Source: Roridomyces roridus (Eukaryota; Basidiomycota; Agaricomycetes; Agaricales; Mycenaceae). Taken from it: a stretch of 64,000 nt of DNA. Every line of letters begins with the position of its first letter. Positions within the stretch are counted from its first letter, which is position 1. The stretch covers positions 744,001-808,000 of the forward strand of contig JARKIF010000022.1 of the NCBI GenBank assembly GCA_029378245.1, read 5' to 3'. The position numbers and the translations under genes are program-made. Of the stretch, positions 21,782 through 31,986 are shown in pieces. Under the pieces are notes generated by a model that saw nothing but the letters and a program-made list of their open reading frames with translations, had not been told where the DNA came from and did not search any database.

Positions 21782-22201
21782 GGAAACTCGCTGCGGACGA
21801 GGAGGAGGGGGTGGTGGTGGGGAAGTCAAAGAAACTCAGAGTCGTGGCCCTGGACCCTGCACGGCGCTCATCAACCGCGTGTTTTTCAAGGCTAGTATTG
21901 CGTCACTCCAGGACTCGATCGGCGCTTGAGGTTGGCTTGAGGGCAAGACCTGAGGTTCGTCGATTGCTGGATATTTCGGCGTTGGTCGGCATTCGATCCA
22001 GGGAATGATGGCCGACAGACGAGCCGCCGCCGGCCTCCACTGTCACACACAAATATAACCTCGGGTGTCGGCGACCTACCATCGTGCCAGCACGCGGAGA
22101 GTTGTGTAGAGTAAATACCGACTTGGTGCCCGTTCCCGGCGACAGTACGGCTTCAATATAAGGCATAGCTTCGAGAACTGGATGAATTTGTCGTGCCTCC
22201 C
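21782..22201. promoter_or_regulatory. Divergent spacer upstream of the IRG-like gene
   Basis: 420 bases between the GTPase start and the questin-oxidase remnant. A C-rich run (plus-strand GGAGGAGGGGGTGGTGGTGG near 21800) lies just upstream of the GTPase ATG. No other structure seen. Confidence 0.4.
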
Positions 22202-22541
22202 ATGCCACCACTCCGCCCCGGACTCATCAACCTCCCAACGACGCCCGAGGCAGCGCAGCTCGCTCAGAAGCTGCTCTACGAAGACTACCTCTCGCACCAC
22301 TGTTTCTTCAACGACCTTGGGTTTCATAATCATCTTCCTCATCAGTACGTAGAGTCCATTCTTCGGCGACGACGGAGTCTAATCGATCGGGTTCTAGTCT
22401 TGTGGTCGCCTATGACATGGGAGCGTCGCCTGGGCTTTTCCAGTCGATTTACGAGGAGTTGGCGCCGACACTACGCCCTCTGGGTCCGGAGGGTGAGGAT
22501 ATTACTCAGGAGAATTGGACCAGTCGATTGGGGGAACGAAA
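22202..22541 (+). pseudogene. Truncated questin-oxidase-like (DUF4243, AflY/GedK type) gene
   Basis: Two exons (22202-22344 and 22398-22541) separated by a normal 53-bp intron encode the N-terminal ~95 residues of the family: LINLPTTPEAAQLAQKLL, HHCFFNDLGFHNHLPHH and LVVAYDMGAS, then PLGPEGEDITQENWTSRLG. Full-length members have more than 400 residues. After the donor at 22542 I find no continuation; the following sequence has different frames and no family motifs. The gene is therefore cut off at its 3' side, probably by rearrangement. The parent family does Baeyer-Villiger-type oxidation in polyketide pathways; this fragment is unlikely to be active. Confidence 0.75.
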
Positions 22542-22784
22542 GTGAGTCTCTGTCCTGGCTCCATCTGGCAGAGTTCATGATGAGCCGGGTTGTGGGGTGG
22601 GTGGCTTTGGGGGAGGAGGATCGAAGCCTTGAGGGATGGAGGGCGCCTGAGTGGGAGCCCACAAAACCCGCTGTCCGAGTCCTCGGACTCACTAGCAATG
22701 GTCTTAGCAACCGGCGGCCGGGCCATTTGGTACGCGATCGCGTGGCTAACGGCGAAAAAAAGACGCGTCTCTGCCGCACCCACC

Positions 22785-23033
22785 ATGGCTGAGCGCTGCC
22801 ACTTCCCAGCTCCTGAGACCTGCAGGTGCCCCAACTCTCAGTGGGAGCTTCCTCAGCTGCCTCCCATGCAAAACCCTCCAGCTACTACTCATTTCATGAA
22901 CCCGGCGGCATATGGGAGTTACTATACTGGCGGCTACTATCCGGCTCCAATGGCTGGTTATCCCACCCCGATGACTCCCGGACCATCCACCCCGACTTAT
23001 TGTGCGGCTACATACTCACAAGTCCAGCTCTAG
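22785..23033 (+). CDS. Small Pro/Tyr/Gly-rich ORF (82 aa), uncertain
   Basis: A short frame with a strong start context (CACCATGGCT). The product begins MAERCHFPAPETCRCPNSQW and continues with Pro, Tyr, Gly and Met-rich sequence ending YSQVQL. No signal peptide or domain. It lies between the questin-oxidase remnant and the MITE, in a rearranged zone, so it may be a chance frame or the rest of a broken gene. I do not recognise it. Confidence 0.3.
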   Translation: MAERCHFPAPETCRCPNSQWELPQLPPMQNPPATTHFMNPAAYGSYYTGGYYPAPMAGYPTPMTPGPSTPTYCAATYSQVQL

Positions 23034-23114
23034 AGGATCAACACAGTCCAGCATAAGCGTAGAAGGGAGATGAATGGCGAGACGGAGGTTTTCGTGGTGA
23101 CGGGGTGGCTTCGT

Positions 23115-23621
23115 TAGGGATCGGCACCGTACGTACCGTATACGGTACGGATCAAATCACGGACGTACGGATGTCCTGAGGCTACGTACGGCACGATACG
23201 GTGCTATCCTTGGCCGCCACGGTACGGTACGGCCGTATACGGACGTACGGACGAACTGGGCGTGTGAGGAGCGTCCGCGACCCATAGCGGGCTCCACATC
23301 ATGATTTACTGATCCCATCACCGTGATTCATCATCCCAACGCCTGATTGTGGTGTCCGCCCACCGTTGACAATCAATGCCGAGCACCTAGGCACATCGGC
23401 TGCATGAAACCGTCAACATGTTTGACATCCATGCGTTGTTTATCACGCTGCCGATCATGCCGAGTGTCATCACCGTATACGGCCGTATACGCCGTATCGT
23501 ACGGACGAAATACGGCCTCGGTACGGCCCGGACAAAGAGGTCTCTCTTCGCCACGGTACGGACGACGTACCGTACCGTACGTACGTATGCCGTACTGGTA
23601 CGGATACGGTGCCGATCCCTA
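23115..23621. mobile_element. hAT-type MITE, 507 bp, with TIRs and 8-bp target duplication
   Basis: The element begins TAGGGATCGGCACCGTA and ends with its exact 17-bp reverse complement. It is flanked by a perfect 8-bp direct repeat GGCTTCGT (23107-23114 and 23622-23629), the target-site length of hAT transposons. Inside each end are ~120-150 bp of dense, degenerate GTACGG / CCGTATAC subterminal repeats, typical of transposase-binding arrays; the ~200-bp core is unique sequence with no transposase ORF. It is therefore non-autonomous. Confidence 0.88.
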
Positions 23622-23737
23622 GGCTTCGTAGGAGGAGTCGGACCGGCGCATAGACCGAGTTCGGAGTCAGAGATGGAAGAGATAAAGTGAGATGCCTTCA
23701 ATCAGAGTAACTAAGCGGGATGACTAGATACACGTGA

Positions 23738-23832
23738 TACAACTCGGCTTAACTCGGTCTCCACTCGACTCGACTCGGTTAATCGAGTTGGATCGAGTTG
23801 GTGACATCGGCTCGCCTCAACTCGCCTCGACG
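23738..23832. repeat. ACTCG-rich degenerate short repeat
   Basis: A run of AACTCGG, ACTCGACTCG, ATCGAGTTGG and related words on both strands, ending just where homology to the F-box gene begins. It marks the 5' break of the truncated F-box copy and may be one end of another small element. Confidence 0.5.
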
Positions 23833-23835
23833 GCA

Positions 23836-24412
23836 ACACTACAGTATCGACGATGACGATTTGCTGCCACTGTTCGACGCGGTGACATTACCCAGCCTCA
23901 CAGAACTTGGAATCTGCACATTCCAAATGTCGCCGTCTGCTCTGCCCAATCTCTACCATCGAGCTCCGTTCCTCCTCAAAGATCTGACCGTGGATATCCG
24001 CGTTTGGTCCGGCGATCGCGACGATTTGGTGTCATTCCTGCACCTGACCCCGTCGCTCGAAGTGCTCAGAATTCAACTCTGGGGATTCAATCCGTTCTAT
24101 TTTGACCCATTCACGTACCTGCCTGACAACCCACCTCCAATCGTCCTCCGAAAGCTACACTATCTGGCTTTCCACGTGGACTGCATCGTTGACCCCATGG
24201 ATCTTGTGCTCCACTGCTGTCCCCTTGCGGCGGAGATGGCGGAATCCTTTGAGGAGTATCCCGGAGAGCTCAATGACGCTTTCCCCTCCCTCGCCGATGT
24301 TGCGTTCTTCCTTGCGGGTAAACCGTTTTACCAGGAGATCGAGGATAGGTTGGTTGAAGCTAGCGAATCTGGAGGAGTCTTTTCGTACACGAGGAGCGTG
24401 TACCAGACGTAA
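23836..24412 (+). pseudogene. 5'-truncated copy of the F-box/LRR gene
   Basis: The translated sequence (LLPLFDAVTLPSL, MSPSALPN, FLLKDLTVDI, then AAEMAESFEEYP and IEDRLVEASESGGVFSYTR) matches the last third of the F-box protein at 13.3-14.8 kb at about half of positions. The F-box and first two thirds are missing, and an ACTCG repeat occupies the break. The remaining frame is still open to its own TAA, so loss was recent or the fragment is tolerated. Confidence 0.75.
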
Positions 24413-24791
24413 AGTCGCTTTATCACGGTCAGTCGAAGATTCGAGAAATGCACTATCCATACTGATGCATCCAAAGCGTCTGATGTGGTTCTTATCAAAT
24501 CCACACGTTGCTAACCTCGTTCTGTGTTGTTACCAGAAGTGGTTCGTCTGCACAGAACTAGGCGGGCGGCGGAGCGGTAAGTTAGTGATGTTTCTCCAAC
24601 ACTCTTGAGCCTTAGGGGAATGGTCCACGAGTTTCTTGACCAAGTTTTCAGTGATGAACGTAGTTTAACCTTTGTTACAGTACATACATCTAACCCAGTT
24701 TGCGCGATGAATTCCATCCCAGTCATTGCAGCACCAGAATCGATTCGTATGAATTGTATGGCGTAGTTAGCCAGGAAAAATACATTGGGCA
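24413..24791. other. Intergenic, no supported gene
   Basis: About 380 bases of 3' flank shared by the truncated F-box copy and the convergent unknown gene. Nothing recognisable. Confidence 0.5.
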
Positions 24792-26172
24792 TCACAATCC
24801 TTGCCGAACATGCTCCAGAACCTTGCGTATATACCTCGCAAACCTTCTCCCCATTTCGGGCCCACCATCCAGCCCAGCCAAAGAATGACGAACAGCATCC
24901 CCATCCTGAAAAACCGTCTCCTCAACAAAAGCCATGGGGAGATTGGAAACACGCTCAAACCCAAGTCCCAAGTCCCACTCGCCCTCCCAAATCATGAGCA
25001 GCCCGCAGGATGACGATTGTGCCGCTGAGATTGTGATCTTGATTTCATTCTCTGTGCGAGAGATTCAAGTTCTTCTTTGCCCTTTCCTTTGTGTTGAGCG
25101 GGGATCGCAACTGTAGACACATCAGCGCAATTAACGATGAGTCGAGAACGAAACTTGCCTTGATTCATCGGCGTCTGAACATTGTTGCTGTTGTGAGAAC
25201 TGGCTTCAAGGACCGGCGGCGGCGAAAGTCTCGCCATCGGCAACACGCCTCGTCCCAGTGTCATCGGCCCAGTAGGTTTGGGATAGCCGCCGTCCCTTCC
25301 CACGGCAACGGGCTCCATCCCAAGAACCGTACGCCCTCGCTTGGGTTCAGATGAGCTCAACGGGTCCGGCGAAGCTTTCCGCTTTCCAGTGGCTGCTGTC
25401 GTCGCCGTGGCAGTGTGGGATGAGGGGGTGACGCTCGCCGTTGGGGGTGGAAAGCACGACGGGAATATCAAGCCGCGCAGCGGGTCAATGACGCCCCGTG
25501 CATCCGCACCTTCGGCAGACCTACGCGGATTAATCCAGTCAGCGGGGAGGGTCATGAGGGGTGGCACGTGGACGCTGGGACCGGCAGGTTGGTGTCTCTG
25601 AGTCTGGCGACGACGTAGATCGAGATCCTGGGCGCGCCATGAGTCGAATTCGTGTGGCGCCGTTCCCGCGGGTGGTTGAAATAGCGCTCGGTGTACTCGT
25701 GCAAGTCGGAAAGGAGATTAATGGAGATCAAGGCGTGGTAGCCCTTCCCTAGGAGGAAGTGGAGGAATGATTCGAGTCGGAGCTGTTTGGATTACTTAAA
25801 GACTCCCGTCTGCTGCAAGAAGAAAGGACGACACACGAGGCAATCGAGGTATTGGACCGCTACCTGGGTGGTAGGATCTGGGGCCGTCACCGCCCGATGC
25901 AGCTCGTTGAGTTCAACGGCAGCCCGCCTCATCTCATCCCGCATGTCGACTGGGCCACCGGGTAGGATGACAATCGAGTCCTTGGTGCGATGCCGATACT
26001 GGGCGATCAAGGCGCCAAAAGGGCGGCCAATGGGACCGAAGAGACACACGCGAGGCCATGTTTCGTCCTCCACCGGAAACACGTTTGGATCCCAGCTGTT
26101 GGGCAAGAGCACCTGTTCGCCGCTTCGCTCGCATGCCTCCGTTATCAAGTCCCATAATGAGGGGTGGTCCAT
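24792..26172 (-). CDS. Intact gene of unknown function (405 aa, 4 exons)
   Basis: Exons 25837-26172, 25568-25782, 25112-25520 and 24792-25049 join through introns of 54, 47 and 62 bp to one 405-residue frame; without splicing there are stops in every phase. The protein starts MDHPSLWDLITEACERSGEQ, has an ordered N-terminal half (WPRVCLFGPIGRPFGALI, YLDCLLRLESFLHFLLGKG, SDLHEYTERYF), a Ser/Pro-rich middle with a basic KRKASP / EPKRGR pair that could be a nuclear signal, and an ordered C-terminus (EIKITISAAQSS, GLLMIWEGEWDLG, FVEETVFQDGDAV). I do not recognise the family. An intron may also lie in the 5' UTR (GTATCTG near 26227). Confidence 0.6.
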
Positions 26173-27189
26173 GTGGACACGCGGGGATGCCTTTGGATGA
26201 GAAGAGGATAGGCAGGGGTGGGGTTTTGCAGGCACGAGGCAGATACCTTTGACGAGGGTTATCGTGAGCGGAGGACCAAGAGCGTGGACACCACTGATGG
26301 AGCACCGCCATTGCGAACGAGTCACGTTCTTGAATCTTCACTGATTGGTCGATGGACACAATCAACTGTAGGATTCTCCGCCCCTGTGTGTTCATAGGCG
26401 AATACCACTGCACCTCACGTGGTCACGCACTGTGCTTGTGGGCGAAGTTATTTCCCACGACCGCCCAAAGAGAACTGCCCAGTTGCCCTGCCCGGACTCC
26501 TCGTTTATGGCGGGCCCGGGAAAACTGTCAATGCCTTGCGGCAACACTAGGTCGCATCCTGAATATTTTCTCGCGCAGATGATCGACTTCGGCACACACG
26601 ACAATCATGATCAGTTTAAGCCGAAGCATTGTTGCGAAGTCCGTGATCATGATCGGATGGTGTGATGCATGATGCACAATGTCACGGCATCGAAGAGACC
26701 ACCACCACTAAAGTTTGCAGCCGGGCTCAAAGGACGGGTGCAAGACGGTTGAACTGTGTCATTTGATTATTCGAATAGTTACGAAAAACACAAGTCTAAA
26801 GACTAGGCTCGGACCAGCCCTTTCTTGCGGCATTGGAAATCCTCTTGGTACTAAATCCTCCCCCCGCAAAAGTACCAACGAGGGCTGGTTCGAGTCTATC
26901 TAAAGACACGATCCGTCATGTCCTAGTGTGGAATCGAACCAGAACGGGACAAGTGTAGGAGGCAACGAATCATACGTGCCAGGCAGCTACCTGGTCTTTC
27001 CAAACTGAGTTGTCGTTCACCCGTGGCTGTTAGAACACTCCTGTGTTACAGATCAAGGGAGCCTCTCAGCCCAATTACCCGGGCCCGAAAATGATGGGAT
27101 GACAAAATGGATTCAAGGGAGAAGATTAATTTACATAGGGGTTACCGAATTGCACGATGGTAACCCTTAAGGACTTTTCAGCCAATCCA
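26173..27189. other. Intergenic, no supported gene; short inverted TTCGA motifs
   Basis: No credible coding frame. Between 26886 and 26940 two opposed copies of CTGGTTCGA face each other, each resembling a Pol III B box, and near 26.6 kb there are palindromic GATCATGATC words. I could not fold a full tRNA. Confidence 0.45.
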
Positions 27190-27582
27190 TCAGTTGTAAG
27201 CGAAGCTCTGGAAGTTGAACCTGAGCAGGAGATATCAGGTTGCCGGATCAAAGGACTTTCGGCACAGAACAACTTACCCGTCAGGTGCAGTTGCGCATCC
27301 AGAACCACCACCGGTGGTGACGGCGGGCGGGCCATTGGTGCAGAAGTCCTGCGAGCCGCCGGAACGGAAGAATCTGGCCTGGGTGGGAACACCCGAGTAG
27401 CTGATCGACTTGGTCGACTCGCCGTCGCTGAGGCCGAAGCACTCGTTGGCGGGAATATTGTTGCTGGTCAATTGAACTGAACCAGTGCAACCTGCGCCCG
27501 ACCACCATTGGAAGTCGGCGCCGAGGACGGGGGAAGCGACCATGAGAATGGCACTAGCGATGAGGGCGATGTTGAATTGCAT
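27190..27582 (-). CDS. Small secreted cysteine-containing protein (111 aa)
   Basis: Exon 1 (27278-27582) and a 31-base exon 2 (27190-27220) are joined by a 57-bp GTAAGT..CTCAG intron. Residues 1-21 are a signal peptide ending VASPVLG before ADFQWW. The mature ~90 residues contain four cysteines (AGCTG, NECFG, QDFCTN, SGCATA), enough for two disulfides, and end FNFQSFAYN. No enzyme domain. A cATAAATAc box about 110 bases upstream of the ATG is a plausible TATA element. It belongs to the small secreted proteins abundant in agaricomycetes; role unknown. Confidence 0.72.
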
Positions 27583-28980
27583 GGTGCGGTAGTAGTTTCT
27601 GCGGAGTGTTAGGGAACTGGTCGGGATAGATGAGAGCAGGCTGACCTGATCGAGGGGGATGAGGAACTGAGGAAGAAGGAGACCTGGACTGGGTATTTAT
27701 GCATTCTAACAGGAAGTACATAATCAATCACACTCAGCTAGAACTCCGCTTCAACTAACGTTGGTCGAAGGGTATGAGATCAATTCGGCGGTACTTAATG
27801 AAAGGCGGGTCGCCCCGACCACAGAAGCAGCGAAAATCCGGTTTAACGCCGTGCCGACGCCGAATACATGAATCAGTAGATTTGACCGAGGTCGCACTAC
27901 TCACTCCTACATAATCACGGGCCGCCCCGCTGTAGGATATTTACGTGGATTTCAGCCCAGAGCTTCTCAACACACTCTAACCTGGCGGCCTGGCCCGCGT
28001 GTGTTTGACATTCCTCTGACATCAAACCATTGAATGCATAGAATCTCCTACCATTTGGGACGGTAATAGTGGCCCAGACTGAGGCTTACCATTTCCACCA
28101 TTGAGTTGGATGCGTCGAGACACGAAGGGATTACGATGATTTCACGGTCAGGCTCGCACTCCCTGGGTCGCCAACCTCGGCCTCCGACAGCAAACGACGA
28201 CTCGCCCTTGGCCAACGGCATTGGCAACACATCACACCGACGCGCAACTCCCAATATCCCCACCCAATATCTACTATATCCAGCAGCGTATACGTATGCC
28301 CGCCTCCTTGAGCGGCGTCAACACGCTCTCGTCCAACTCGCGCATAGCCACGGTCACTTCCACAGGATTCTTCTCATGCACCCCTTGCACCATCCCAATC
28401 TGCGGTTCCAATCCTTTCTTCCGGACATTCACGCTGTGGCGTGCGGACTCGGCGCGTTCCTGCCATTTCCGAATTCATATAAAATTCTCCCCGCCGTTCG
28501 GTATATACATATAAGGTCCAATGACAAAGTTTCAATCATTGCCCGTATGGATGCCCCACCGCCTGCAGTCGACCCCGTGGAGTCACTCCCAAAGGCTCTC
28601 GAAGAGAATGTGGAAGGTCTCCAGCAGCGGCCCCACGTCCCTCACAACTAGCGTGGCCTCCGCTCGTAATCTGACCGACGATTCGCGGGATGCTCATTGA
28701 ACTACTGTGGGATTTCTCCCAATCCCAACTCAATCCCGGAACAATCTGATTAAGTATTGGGTTGACAAGACACGGCAGACTCGGAACTGTGGCGTGATCG
28801 GCGATGTCTTTCGGTCACTGCACGGAATACCTCGGAATCAAGCAAATGCACAAGCAAGATGTGAAAGGATGTGATACTCCGGGTGTTTGATAGCGAGAGG
28901 TGTAAACGGTTAAGCATCAGGACTGTGAGCACAAATCATTCGGAGACGTTCATTCAACGAGGACGTAGGACGTAATTACT
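27583..28980. other. Intergenic with a possible decayed coding segment
   Basis: On the minus strand around 28,290-28,470 a 60-residue frame (KWQERAESARHSV to TPLKEAGIRI) looks protein-like, with a second patch near 28,600-28,660 (VVRDVGPLLETFHILF). Stops and no splice sites separate them, so they look like remains of one lost gene. The first 300 bases are the promoter of the secreted protein gene. Confidence 0.4.
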
Positions 28981-30228
28981 TTAGACAGACCTTGAGACCG
29001 CACAGCCAAGTATCCCACCTTCGAACGGACCAGGGAACATCGCCCGCATCTCCACACCAAACCCTTCAAGAGTCGTACTCCGATCAGGGGTTTCCATCTG
29101 GCAGCACACACGCCGCAGATACGGGAATTCTCGCGCGTAGTGCTCCGCCGAATCAAACGGGTAGGGCGCGGGGCTGAATCCGAAATTGGTGCCCCCGAGA
29201 GCGGGATCAGGACAGTATGGGTCGTTCTGGGCGTAGTACCGCACCCCCAGGAGAAGGATTTTGAGCGCGGGCGTGCTACCTGGGAGCTGAGGGATGATCC
29301 GCGCAACGGTACGGTGCGCCCAACGCGGGCGGTACCATGGATGTGCGAATTCGATCCGGAACTCCAACGTGTGTAGTGCAGGGAGGAGTGGGAGGACGAA
29401 AGAGGAGGAGACGAGGACTGGCTCGTGGCATACGAGCACTAGATGCCCTAGCGTGGATGTGAAGGAGGATTGTTGCAGGAAGCGGTTGCTGTGGGGAATC
29501 ACATATCCAGCGATCAACAACTCGAGTCGTTGAAGACCGCGGAGCGAATTTTGACAATGGGGTTCAAGGAAAAAGTCGCAGAACCGGTCAGGGAATTGAG
29601 GCTCCAACACGGAAAGCTCCATCAAAGAAGACGCGGTATTATCCTTGGACGCGGCGTCGGGGAACAGCGGCTGCAAATCGTCCCGAGAGATGCCCACGAT
29701 CTGCATCGAGAGCCCGGGAAATGATTGGATGGCGTGGTCGAGAAGAGATGTGGGCACGCCTGCGATGGTTGTGAGCTCCAAGGAGTGGAACAACCCCTTT
29801 CGTCGCAGGACCGCACACAAGGACGTGACTGTGCGCTGGGGGATGTTAGCCCAGCTCCCCAGTGTCATAGGGCATCCCTGAATGACTAGACATCGCAGTC
29901 GCACGAATCTCTCCAGCACAGGTCCCATACCGGCTGGGTCCTCCGTGGGGTCCTCGTTCCGCACCAAGATGATGGTGAGTTGGCGGACATACGACGCGAG
30001 GTGTGGCGAGGCAGTGAAAACGGCGAGTGCGCGAGAGAATTTGGCGGGGAGTGGGTGAATCCGCTTGTCAGGATTGGGCGACAACGTCAATGCACGAAAT
30101 AAACGGCGTTGGCAAGGCGCGATGAATGAGGTGGCAACAGTGGCTAACGTGCCGAGCGCGTCCGTGTCGTCTATCAGCCCGACAATGGTGTCGATGAGCT
30201 CCTGGGGTACTTCGAAGGTGGGAGGCAT
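28981..30228 (-). CDS. F-box-like protein (415 aa, intronless)
   Basis: Single frame from MPPTFEVPQELIDTIVGLID to a TAA-side end at 28981. The first 45 residues (VPQELIDTIVGLIDD, TLATVATSFIAPCQRRLF) match the degenerate F-box common in agaricomycetes. The rest is Leu-rich without clear repeats. In-frame Mets upstream (30285) exist, but MPPTF sits just before the F-box as in relatives. Such proteins are thought to serve SCF ubiquitin ligases; substrate unknown. Confidence 0.78.
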   Translation of the reverse strand: MPPTFEVPQELIDTIVGLIDDTDALGTLATVATSFIAPCQRRLFRALTLSPNPDKRIHPLPAKFSRALAVFTASPHLASYVRQLTIILVRNEDPTEDPAGMGPVLERFVRLRCLVIQGCPMTLGSWANIPQRTVTSLCAVLRRKGLFHSLELTTIAGVPTSLLDHAIQSFPGLSMQIVGISRDDLQPLFPDAASKDNTASSLMELSVLEPQFPDRFCDFFLEPHCQNSLRGLQRLELLIAGYVIPHSNRFLQQSSFTSTLGHLVLVCHEPVLVSSSFVLPLLPALHTLEFRIEFAHPWYRPRWAHRTVARIIPQLPGSTPALKILLLGVRYYAQNDPYCPDPALGGTNFGFSPAPYPFDSAEHYAREFPYLRRVCCQMETPDRSTTLEGFGVEMRAMFPGPFEGGILGCAVSRSV

Positions 30229-31095
30229 GGTGGTGAGTGGGAAGAAGAGGTGCTTGAGATGAACGACAGCTGAAATGGTACTCATGATGCCATGCAACCA
30301 ATTGAGACTGCAAGCGAGACGATCCGTCAATTCAATCCAATGGCCGGGGTGGGAATATGGCTGTTCTGAGAACGCGTTTCACGCTATCGCCGCTATCTTC
30401 ACTGTTCGGTGTTCCGTTCTCATCAAGTTCTAATCCAGGCGACAGCAAAAATAACGGCAGAGTCGGACATTGATACCTGAGAGAGATCTCTCCGCGTGCC
30501 AGATAAGAGTTGCTGTTTCTCGAGGTAAGTGACACCACTCGAAAAGATGCCAGTACAACCCGGCGGCCGCAGAAGAAGAGCCAGCGGTGAGACCAGAGCG
30601 GAGACGTGGGATCCTCATGGCAGGATCGTCATTGACATCATGTTCCCTTCGGCAGATTGTCGCGGATGTAAGAAAGAAATGTAACAGGTTTGGAAGCTAA
30701 AGATAAGATCTAGAACGTATGGAGAGAGAGAGAGCTGGCCACATGCGGACACCGACGGGGGTTAAGATGCTCAAAAGGTGCGTGTGTATTTCAGTACTTG
30801 GAACGGTTCGTGTCCCAGTATGAGACGTCGAGAAGGATTGCATCAGGATCTTCGAGGACCGAGGTAGCCGTCAAAAATTTTGGGCGAGAAATCGGTAAAC
30901 CGTAAAGGAGGTGGTGGTCGAAGTGAGAAGTGCGTCGAGAGCTAGCCCCTACTTTCATCGGGTCTTGATCAACTTCCGCGGGACTATTTTTCAGCCATGA
31001 TAGAGCAAGTGCGAGAGCATGGAAGTGCACACAGAGTACCCCGGCCGGCGATGGTGAAGGTAAAGAGCAAGCGGTATTGATCCGCTATCAAACTA
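30229..31095. other. Intergenic, no supported gene
   Basis: 870 bases between divergent genes, so both promoters lie here. A short GA microsatellite (GAGAGAGAGAG) is at about 30721-30733. No RNA gene or other structure seen. Confidence 0.5.
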
Positions 31096-31384
31096 ATGAA
31101 TCCTCTCACTGCCACGACGACTCAAAGACCTCTCGCTCGCCTCGCCCTCCACTCGACGGCTACGTGCTCCGCCCACGCTACGGGCTACGGCAAATGCATC
31201 CTAGCGACGTACACCGATGTCTCCAAGGACGCTTGTAAGGAGGAGTTTGCGAGATTTGCGAAATGCTTACGGGACGCGGTGTGTCTCTTTTTTTTGCCTG
31301 CATTGCTGCGTTCTTGGGGCTGCGGGTTGCGGGGTTTGGAAGCTAATATCCCTTTTGGTGTCTCAGATGGGCCGAAAGTGGTGA
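31096..31384 (+). CDS. NDUFAF8-like twin CX9C mitochondrial protein (66 aa)
   Basis: Exon 1 (31096-31278) and an 18-base exon 2 (31367-31384) encode 66 residues. The two CX9C motifs CSAHATGYGKC and CKEEFARFAKC form a CHCH helical hairpin held by two disulfides, imported into the mitochondrial intermembrane space by the Mia40 route. The spacing, the A-YGKC sequence and K-D-x-C-x-x-E-F match NDUFAF8, a complex I assembly factor. The second exon adds only MGRKW. Small size would hide it from automatic gene finding. It converges on the gene at 31495. Confidence 0.8.
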
Positions 31385-31494
31385 TACGGCGCTCGCTGGG
31401 TGCCACGTCGTCGAGGGACAAGGTCCGATATCCATTCCTACATACCACCAAAATCGAGACGATACAATATACGTTCCGTTCTTTGCAACCCGCC

Positions 31495-31986
31495 TCACTG
31501 CGCCTTCTCAATCAGCTGGTCCACGATCTTGACCGCGCTCTGGAATTGCATCTTCTGGTCCTCCGTCGGCGTCGATTGCGCTGCAAGTCCCGCAGAGCCC
31601 TCCCCGCCTCCAGGCGCCCCGTCAGACCACTCCAGCCCAGCACCACTCCACGCAATACTCGCTTCACCCCCATACCCTCCAGCCGGGATGCTCCGCAGAA
31701 TCGTGAGCAGCTGCTCGACGTAGGGGCCCGCCTCCTCAGCGCTCAGGGTCTTGGGTGGCAGATCCGTGAAGGTGAACTCGCCCTCTGCCCGTTCTGCGCC
31801 AGCGATTTGCAGTGCTCCGCCTTTGGTGCGCTGGATCGTGTATTCGAAACTCTTGGTCGTGGGGGCGAAGCCACCGCCTTCGGAGCCTGGATGAATGGAT
31901 GAGGACAGGGAGATGGATGGATGAGACGAGACGAGGGACGCACCTTGCTTGAACTGCAGGTAGAATTCGTCGGGGAGCTGCGACAT
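31495..31986 (-). CDS. Small conserved hypothetical protein (144 aa, 2 exons)
   Basis: Exon 1 (31944-31986, MSQLPDEFYLQFKQ) joins via a 57-bp intron to 31495-31886. The product has an ordered start (FAPTTKSFEYTIQRTKGGALQI, FTFTDLPPKTLSAEEA, YVEQLLTILRSIPAGG), a Gly/Ala-rich linker and a C-terminal helix (MQFQSAVKIVDQLIEKAQ). No signal peptide or membrane span, so probably cytosolic or nuclear. I do not recognise the family. Overlapping gene ends with the CHCH gene are only 110 bases apart. Confidence 0.65.
   Translation of the reverse strand: MSQLPDEFYLQFKQGASLVSSHPSISLSSSIHPGSEGGGFAPTTKSFEYTIQRTKGGALQIAGAERAEGEFTFTDLPPKTLSAEEAGPYVEQLLTILRSIPAGGYGGEASIAWSGAGLEWSDGAPGGGEGSAGLAAQSTPTEDQKMQFQSAVKIVDQLIEKAQ

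Noticed and set aside
21626..21829. Minus-strand frame continuing from MGGAQS without splicing
   Set aside because: It reads out of phase with the GTPase; the 52-bp intron links the same start to the coiled-coil in frame.
23115..23621. CRISPR-like array from the repeated GTACGG words
   Set aside because: Repeats are short, palindromic and without regular spacers, lie inside TIRs with an 8-bp duplication, and the genome is eukaryotic.
25790..25830. In-frame TAA suggesting the 24.8-26.2 kb gene is a pseudogene
   Set aside because: A 54-bp GTGTGT..AACAG intron removes it and keeps phase with both exons.
26880..26945. Opposed CTGGTTCGA motifs suggesting a tRNA gene
   Set aside because: The T stem has a mismatch, no acceptor pairing was found and the anticodon arm does not fold.
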